A DNA stretch of 64,000 nucleotides, taken from contig BSYQ01000006.1 of the NCBI GenBank assembly GCA_030272585.1, forward strand, positions 4,985,001-5,049,000. Direction: 5' to 3'. How positions within the stretch are numbered: position 1 is the first letter of the stretch; every line of letters starts with the position of its first letter. Origin of the DNA: Bryopsis sp. KO-2023 (taxonomy: Eukaryota; Chlorophyta; Ulvophyceae; Bryopsidales; Bryopsidaceae). The translations under genes and the position numbers were made by a program. Positions 57,433 to 64,000 of the stretch are shown one piece after another. The notes beneath the pieces were generated by a model. That model ran no database searches. It was not told the DNA's origin and saw only the letters and a program-made list of their open reading frames with translations.

Positions 57433-60400
57433 ATGGGGTGCGGAGGCTCTAAACCAGACGTGAACGAAGAGCAACCGCGTCCGAAACAGGGCGCTCCAGC
57501 GCCAGCTGCACAGGTTGGCCAAAAAGCTCCACGACCCACCGAGGTATTTTGAGTGTCATGCGCGCGCAAGTTCTGCGAGGGAACACGTCGTCTTATCGCT
57601 GCGCCCCGCTCCACCCCATCCCCCGGGCTCCCTGAACATTGTTGCAGAACTTCGGGTCATCTGTTGCTTTGGGCGGGGTGCTGTGTGTGAAGCGAGTTCC
57701 TGCAATCGTTCCTTGGGTGGGTCGCCCGCATCTTGTGCTTTCGTTGGGTTCGCTCTGGATACAGAAAGTCTGCAAGAAAGGATTCTGTGTCCAGTTCAAC
57801 GTCGACAGATCTACTCCGCGGGGTCCAGCGAGCCAGCCTGTGCCTTTTTGTTTTCTCGAAACGGGGGGATTCCTGTCTTATGGTGTATGGGATGTCGGGT
57901 TCGAAACGTCGCTTTACCTTCTACTGGGTGTCTTGTTTCGATTTCAAGTCTTGCTGTTCGTTTTTCCCGCGCGTTGAGGTGGTGAGTCGGTTGTCAGGGA
58001 TTGCTGAGGTCCAACAGATGGATTTTTATTTTATTTTTCTAGTTTTTTTTTTCTTCCATTTAGTAACAAAGTGTCGCCACACAGCCAGCTGGTGTGTCCT
58101 GGCTGTCGTTTAGGATGCAAGAAACCTTTTTGTTATCGATCTCTGCATATCTTCCTGACCATCAACTGATTGCATGTTTTTTTTTTCTTTTTTTAATTTA
58201 AAAATAAACCATCAGCCAGCAGCCCCACCAAAATCTCGAACATGGAAGCGCATGCTGCCACAAGAAACCCCAGATATATCTTCGCAATATGAACTGGGGA
58301 AAGTGCTGGGCCGAGGTCAGTTCGGCACCACAAGGGTGGCTGTCGAAAAGAGTTCCAAGAAGAAATTCGCAGCCAAGTCCATTTCCAAGAGGAAAATGAG
58401 TCACCCAGACGATATCGAAGACGTCAAAAGGGAAATCGAGATTTTGCACCATCTGAACGGGCACGACAATATCGTCATGTTCAAGGGTGCCTTCGAGGAT
58501 CGACACAACATTCACTTGGTGATGGAGTTATGCACCGGAGGGGAGTTGTTCGACAGGTATGGGGAAAGAGGAGTGTGTTTTTGTGTTTTATTAAAGCTTT
58601 TTTTGGTATTTTTTTTTAATCCCCGTCTGAAAAAAAGTTAATGATAAAAGAGTGATGAAACTGTCCGTGCTGGCCGCAGGAGTTGAGTCTGACTGGGAAC
58701 TTAGATTTAGATTTCCCAGTCAAACGAGGTCTTGCTTGGTCTTTTTTCTTTTTTTTTTGGGGGGGGGGGATCGATTATTTTTTTCCTTCTCAGCAATTGT
58801 CAGACAGCAAGATGAGAAACGTTACAAACTGTTTTCTAGTGTCAACGCACCTCTCCGCAAGAAAGCCAGTAATGATCAAAACTGATGATATTAATATCAG
58901 CAAAAGATTAGAAAACAAAACAAAAACGAACAGATGATGAGATATGGCTTTTTTTTGTTGGTCAGAATCGTGCAGCGTGGGCAGTACTCCGAGAAAGACG
59001 CTGCCGAGGTGGTCAGAACGATGTTGAAAGTCGTTGCTCACTGCCACGACATGGGGGTAATCCACAGAGACCTCAAGCCAGAAAACTTTTTGCTGGCGGA
59101 TCCCAGCTCGCATGCCACCCTCAAGGCCATCGACTTCGGGCTGTCGGTGTTTTTCAAGGAGGGGCATTATCTGAGGCAGATCGTCGGGAGCGCTTACTAC
59201 GTGGCGCCCGAGGTTTTGAGAAAGCACTACAGCAAGGAGGCTGATATCTGGAGCTGTGGTGTAATTTTGTACATTTTGCTCAGCGGTGTGCCCCCGTTTT
59301 ACGGAGAGACCGAGCATCAAATCTTTGATGCAATTTTGCAGGTATGATGGCTGACAATGAATTATGCTTTTTTTGGAGGGTGGGTGTTTTTTCTAATTGT
59401 TTTTTTTGGTGGGCAGGTGTTTTTTCTAATTTTTTTTTTTTTTTTTTTTGGGGGGGGGGGTTGCTTGTTTTAGATGCTTTTTTTTTAGATTACATGAATC
59501 TTCTCATCTCAAGGCGATCAGGGAAACTTTTTTTCCTTCTGGAAAGCACATATGAAGCCTTTGCAAGTGTGAAAAAGAAAGTTTTGTTTTTGTTGGAGTG
59601 TGACTAAGGCCTTTTTTGGGGGGTGATTTTCCACGCGGATCTAACTTCATTCCCCTGATGATTTTCTGTAGTTTTATAGCCTTTGGTACAAAGTCAACCT
59701 GCACAAATTGGGCATTTTCTGGAAATCAATGAGGGTGAATCTAGTCCTAGAAATATAGCCTCTGCTTTTCCTGGTAAAAAGCATAAGATGATGTTCTGAT
59801 GTTCATTTCTTTTTCGGAACAAATTTCAGGGACCTCTAGATTTGGAGTCGGAACCTTGGCCGTACATATCGGCTGCAGCAAAGGATGCCGTCAAACGAAT
59901 GCTGGTCCACGACCCCAAGGCCAGAGCTGGTGCCGACGAAATCCTTTCCCACGAATGGATGCGTGAGAACGGGGTGGCCAGCAACAAACCTCTCGGAAAC
60001 GCCGTCGTTTCCAGACTCAAGGGCTTTGCAGCCATGAACAAACTGAAGAAGACCGCCCTGATGTGGATGGCCACCAACTTGCCTCGCGAGGAAATCGAAG
60101 GATTGAAACAGATGTTCATGGCCATCGACACCGACAGAAGCGGGACAATCACGGTGGATGAGCTGAAGAAAGGGCTTATGAAGAAGGGATCCAGCGTGCC
60201 GGACGGAGAAATGCATCGAATCATGGAGGATATCGACGTGGATGGTAACGGGGTCATCGATTATGAGGAGTTTCTGGCAGCCACCATGAATGTAAACAAG
60301 CTGGAGAACGAGGAGCAGTTGGTGAAAGCCTTCGAGCATTTCGACACGGACAACAGCGGGTACATCACTCGGGATGAACTCATGGAAGCCTTGCAAAAGT

Positions 60401-60507
60401 ACGGAGACGTCGACGATAACATCGATAAAGTTTTGGCCGATGTCGACAAAGATGGCGACGGGAGGATTGACTATCAGGAGTTCAGACAAATGATGGTTGG
60501 CCAGTAG
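57433..60507 (+). CDS. calcium-dependent protein kinase (CDPK), four exons
   Basis: Exons 57433-57543, 58216-58556, 58966-59341, 59830-60507; 501 residues, typical for CDPKs. N-terminus MGCGGSKP: Gly2 is a myristoylation site and Cys3 a probable palmitoylation site, so membrane attachment is likely. Kinase: [14 protein letters not shown] lysine, [21 protein letters not shown] and VAPEVL. An autoinhibitory junction ([21 protein letters not shown]) leads into four canonical EF hands: [48 protein letters not shown]. Calcium binding should release the kinase. CDPKs are found in plants, algae, ciliates and apicomplexans. The long first intron (57544-58215) contains an open frame without similarity. 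An alternative acceptor six bases on (58222) would remove two residues. Confidence 0.94.
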
Positions 60508-61546
60508 ACAAGCTGGGGCTTTTTAAGGTGTTGGGGTTTTGGTTGAAAAAAAAAACAGAACATGGGCAAGCCAAAGGAGCAGGATATCTCACCAATGTGT
60601 GAACTTATTTAAACTGGTGGTGTTTTGGACAGGGAAGTCTGTTCGCTGACTCGACTGAATTTGTAGTGTATATATTTCTGTAGAGTTTTTGACGGCAGGA
60701 ATGGTGTGGTGTTCATTGCCGAGCAAGGGGCGCGGGTTGACTCGAAAAGGCAATTTTTAAGAGAGGGGTGGGGTGGGGTTACATATTTTGGAGTTCTGAA
60801 AGAAGTTTGCGATATCTTTTGTGAAAAAGGGACAAGGACTGCTGACCGTGTGGGGGGGGGGGTTGGTTTTGATTGATGCATTTTTTTTTTCCAAAATCTA
60901 TTCGTGAGGGAAAGTAGGTCGATGAAAACAGAACGAGGTAGCTACTGTGGTTTGATTTTGCTTGCAATGTGGATTTTACTGTGAGTTGTTGATATCGAAA
61001 ACTACTACCTTTTTGATGGGACGTCATCTATGCATTAGGGGGGCGGGCCAGGGGATGCAGATTCTACATGGATGTCAATGTCATGCACGTGCTTTAGGGG
61101 GGATGGCTGGCTTCTGTCCTGGAGTTCATTTTCCCTCACAACTGTGTTGTGGACCCACAATGACAAGGAGAATCAAGTTATGTAATGCGTTCTTTCTTTT
61201 TGAATGAGGGATTGAGAAATGGCACTTTTTCTGAACAGCACCACTCTGGGGGAAAAATCTGTCGAACAGAGATGAATGCAACCCACAGGGAATTGGGGTT
61301 TTTTTCCTGTGTTGGTATTGCAACCATGCCGAAAGTGAGTTAGCAACCTTCACTCCAAGCCACTCCACAATTTTGTTTCCAAGAAATCAACATGCGAAAC
61401 AAAAAAGAAAGACATGCGAAACAGTTTTTCTGACAAGTTAATTCTGAATCCAGGCCTCAAGTCGCATCATTTTCTTCACTTGATGGATTTCAAGTGTTAT
61501 AAATTCTGTTTCAAGACAGTTCATCCCAGATTTGCCATTCGCTACC
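60508..61546. other. intergenic, no gene seen
   Basis: G-run at 60851-60861. Short frames only. CDPK 3' end and SDHAF4 promoter presumed. Confidence 0.5.
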
Positions 61547-62109
61547 ATGCTGAGGACGGTCACCAAGTTCCATAAACTGCCCAAATCACTGCTCTCCGTT
61601 CGCCTCCTGCAGGGCCCATCGTCGCCAGCGGAAGGTGTTTCCGCAGAAACCGTGAACGAAACGAAAAAGGACACAGCGGGAGCTACCAAAGCCCCCAGTG
61701 AAACACCTCCCCAACGAAACCCAGCACACAAGGTTGGAGCGGGATTGCATGCAAGCTGTATTTCAAATCAAACCTCACCTGTTTAGGAACCAAACTGACT
61801 CAATGGATTCCAAAACGTGATTTTTCTTAAATCAACTTCTGGGTTGATTCTCCTGTGACGCTTTTTTTGTTTGTTAACCATCCAATTTTTTTTGAAGGGG
61901 ATTGAGCAATATCCTGGTGAGATCTCTGGACCTAAGGGGCCAGAGCCAACTCGTTATGGTAAGTAGCAATTCCAATGACTGTTCCGCCATCCATGAGGTG
62001 CCTTTGCATCCAAAGAATCTCTGCACCTCGGGGATTACAAACATTAGGGTGTGGCTTTGTTCCCTGTACAGGTGACTGGGAAAAGGGTGGCAGGGTGTCA
62101 GACTTCTAG
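61547..62109 (+). CDS. SDHAF4, succinate dehydrogenase assembly factor 4, three exons
   Basis: Exons 61547-61732, 61898-61958, 62072-62109; 94 residues. The C-terminus [20 protein letters not shown] followed by GRVSDF-stop is the DUF1674 signature of SDHAF4/Sdh8, complete and at the exact protein end as in the family. The first 25 residues (MLRTVTKFHKLPKSLLSVRLL) form a basic amphipathic mitochondrial targeting sequence, and the middle is a Ser/Thr/Pro linker. SDHAF4 binds flavinated SDHA in the matrix and promotes its assembly with SDHB in complex II. An upstream non-ATG extension of the frame exists; the first ATG is preferred. Confidence 0.93.
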
Positions 62110-62588
62110 ACGCTGGTTGACAGACTGTACAGTTTAGTCATTGGGGATCGATCTTCAACGGATGCCAGAATTGCACCCGAATGAAGCCAGTTCCAAGTCT
62201 GCCATTTCTGTGTTTTTTCCTGAACTGTGGGTTGACTGAGGCAAGAATAGGGTTGTGAAAACTGGAACGAATTCCCCACCCCTGCAGGGTTGAAATGCTC
62301 TTGTTGTTGCTGGACCTGTGGGGATAGATTGTGGTGCTGTATTGGAAGGGTACTTTAGTCTCCCACGGAATTTCGACAAAAAGTAAATACGGATGCCCGA
62401 CTGTTGAGACATGCAATCCAACCGCGAATTTTTGTTACATCATGAACATCAACAATTTGATGGTTGCATCCTTCAGGGATGCACCACCGCTGCCCGACCC
62501 CCATCCAGGTTTTTTTTTCTTCTTTTTTCGCCAGATCATTCGTTTGAGGAGTACCCCATCCCCATCATTCACTATGGGAAATCCACCC

Positions 62589-62911
62589 CTGTGCGACCGT
62601 GCGAAAATACGGTCGCACAGGTTTGGAAAGCCAAAGCCGCTTTCCACGAAGCGAAAGAGTGGTTAACGCTTCGGGGACGTTCGGCGTATCTGGGTTCGAC
62701 TCCCAGACGCCCCTTCTGAAAGCTCTGATGAAAATTGGAGCATTTTCTTATGTTCGACGACACAGTCGTCAGGGTGGGTCGGGGACGGGAGAACAAGCAG
62801 GTCGCACGCGACGTGCGACTGAACTGATAAGGTCGCACCGGGAAACAAACAGGTCGCACACGATGTGCGACTTTCACTTTAGTCGCACAGCGTGTGCGAC
62901 TTCGTGTGCGA
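62589..62911. repeat. GTCGCAC/GTGCGAC word cluster with hairpin
   Basis: At least ten copies of GTCGCAC or its complement at 62591, 62612, 62801, 62813, 62832, 62853, 62865, 62882, 62894 and 62905. The first pair forms a perfect 12-bp inverted repeat (62589-62600 / 62609-62620) with an 8-base loop. The arrangement resembles the subterminal arrays at 22.7 and 26.6 kb, with a different word. Confidence 0.8.
62655..62714 (+). other. tRNA-like sequence, not a complete tRNA
   Basis: CTGGGTTCGACTCCCAG at 62690-62706 is a perfect T-arm with box B, and AGTGGTTAACGC about 30 bases upstream resembles a D-arm. ACGCCCC follows as a potential 3' acceptor strand, but no matching GGGGCGT occurs upstream. 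Probably a decayed tRNA or SINE head. Confidence 0.4.
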
Positions 62912-63126
62912 CTTGTATTTTTTTTCTTCTTCTTCCTAATCCGTGGCCAGCAGCGATATGACTAATCACTGCAACAACAAAACCTATACGACGTTTTGGT
63001 TTCATTTTCTTCGGCACCCTGCTTCCAGCCCAGCGCCCCCACGAGAAAGCTGCTTCAAGACGCGGCTCTGTTCGTCAGGGATTTTTCCTTGGCTTCCGTG
63101 TTTGGGGGGGCTTGCCAGATTGGAAA

Positions 63127-64000
63127 TGGAGTCGAATGATGGCGAAGCCTCCAAAAGAGAGGCGCTGCGGAAAGCCGGTCAGGACTACTTTCAAAAAGCT
63201 TTGAAGGAGCAAGCTGAGAAGGGAAAAACTCCGAACGAATGAAAGAGAAAGTTGCAGCAAGGGGGCCTTGGAGTGGAAGGGAGTGTCGAAGCGGAAGACC
63301 AGGATTTTGAAGCAGTGGGACGAGTGATTCAAGGCTCTAAGTATTACGTGTTCTTGGCTGTGTATGCTGCCTGCCAAGCCGCTGGGCTGGTGCTGCTGGA
63401 GGTAAATGTTTTGGTTGTAATTGGGAAGCTGATTATGTTTAACCCCCCCCCCCCAAAAAAAAAAGTAAGAAACCCTCTTTGATCAAATTGAAAAAAGACT
63501 GGGAAAAGGTAAAAACGAGGGAGGGGGGGGTGTCCTGTCAAACAAGATTTTCTAATGTTTTATTTTATTAATAACGTTTGGGGGGTGGGGCCTGGGAGTT
63601 GCTTATAGCCAATCAAAATCAGAAAGATAGGATGCAGATCCAGCTGTGTATTTTGTTGCTGAAAAAGCTTCTATATGTATGTCGTTTTTTAATCTTTGTT
63701 TCCCTTCGACTTCCAGCCTGTTCCTGGAAATAGGCGAACATAACAATTCTCAGTGCGAAAAAAAGTGACAACCGCCATTGCAAGAAGGAAGATAGGAACA
63801 TGCAATCCCAAAAAACAAGCCTTTCGCTGTAAGGTGAAGAGTGGCTTTATTTTGTTTGCGACAGAGATGCGCTCGGCTGGTGAAAACTCCGTTTCTAATT
63901 GCATTTTGGCACATGATTCCGTTGCCGCTTGTCCTATGGGGATTAAGCCTGGCTGGAATAGTTTCCCTGAAAAGCTATAGCTGGATGAGGCTCCGCTCCA
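63127..64000 (+). CDS. membrane protein, 5' part, runs off the window
   Basis: A short frame from ATG 63127 (MESNDGEASKREALRKAG, 38 codons) precedes an exon at 63258-63401 that is open in another frame and ends at a GTAAAT donor. It encodes SVEAEDQDFEAVGRVIQGS and a hydrophobic span (YYVFLAVYAACQAAGLVLL). A further exon from 63865 to the window end joins in phase 0 and encodes RCARLVKTPFLIAFWH and a second span (MIPLPLVLWGLSLAGIV). A C12-A10 tract lies in the intron. I do not recognise the family. How the 63127 frame connects is unresolved; it may be an upstream ORF. Confidence 0.45.

Larger units (their letters stand above)
62110..63126. other. intergenic repeat-bearing region
   Basis: Holds the GTCGCAC/GTGCGAC word cluster and the tRNA-like segment listed separately. 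No gene recognised outside these. Confidence 0.5.

Noticed and set aside
56955..57452. 165-codon plus-strand ORF upstream of the CDPK
   Set aside because: It overlaps the CDPK start in another frame, has no known motif and lies in a GC-richer promoter where open frames arise easily.
57639..57977. Open frame in CDPK intron 1 as an extra exon
   Set aside because: It shows no CDPK similarity, and exon 1 joins the 58216 acceptor in phase 0 with a normal-length variable domain.
62655..62714. A tRNA gene, because of a perfect T-arm and D-arm-like sequence
   Set aside because: No 5' acceptor strand complementary to ACGCCCC and no proper anticodon arm at the right spacing; listed only as tRNA-like.

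Overview
This is a nuclear genome window from a photosynthetic eukaryote. Nearly every gene is split by short GT-AG introns of about 100-800 bases. The introns are T-rich and carry long homopolymer runs, and the exons join in frame when their phases are tracked. Plant-type genes place it in the green lineage or a related alga: a RETICULATA-related (DUF3411) plastid protein, a pheophorbide a oxygenase/TIC55-type Rieske oxygenase, a four-EF-hand CDPK and an SnRK2-like kinase. I cannot name the species. All exon coordinates were read by hand from splice signals, protein similarity and phase agreement, with no transcript data.

Layout. 0-16.8 kb is gene-dense: FSH1/OVCA2-type serine hydrolase (+), SnRK2-like kinase (+), RmlD/MAT2B-type reductase (+), RLP24 ribosome-biogenesis factor (-) divergent from a ZNHIT2 zf-HIT protein (+), and a RAD18-like RING/SAP ubiquitin ligase (+). 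17-29 kb is accessory and repeat-rich. It holds a 120-bp tandem repeat, hairpin clusters, two pairs of inverted terminal repeats with dense short-word arrays (one pair looks like a CACTA-type transposon with 40-bp ends and a TGT/TGT target duplication), an unrecognised five-exon gene, an MLLE-domain gene, remnants of a prolyl aminopeptidase and part of an EMB8/ABHD-type hydrolase. 29-34.2 kb is a LINE with an uninterrupted 1335-codon ORF on the minus strand, a three-copy 112-bp tandem repeat in its 3' region and a poly(A) tail.

35-64 kb is again ordinary genic sequence: RETICULATA-related (-), a small conserved-looking protein (+), a three-ankyrin protein (-), NOL12/RRP17 (-), the Rieske oxygenase (+), a coiled-coil zinc-finger protein (+), PIG-L (-), CDPK (+), SDHAF4 (+) and the start of a membrane protein that runs off the window. 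Several genes are arranged as head-to-head pairs with 190-640 bases between start codons (RLP24/ZNHIT2, RETICULATA/unknown, NOL12/Rieske, PIGL/CDPK), which suggests shared bidirectional promoters.

The genes do not form one pathway. They cover housekeeping (ribosome biogenesis, DNA damage tolerance, GPI anchor synthesis, complex II assembly), plastid function and calcium or stress signalling. The most unusual material is the repeat-rich 17-29 kb block and the recurrent C-run/A-run composite tracts across the introns.
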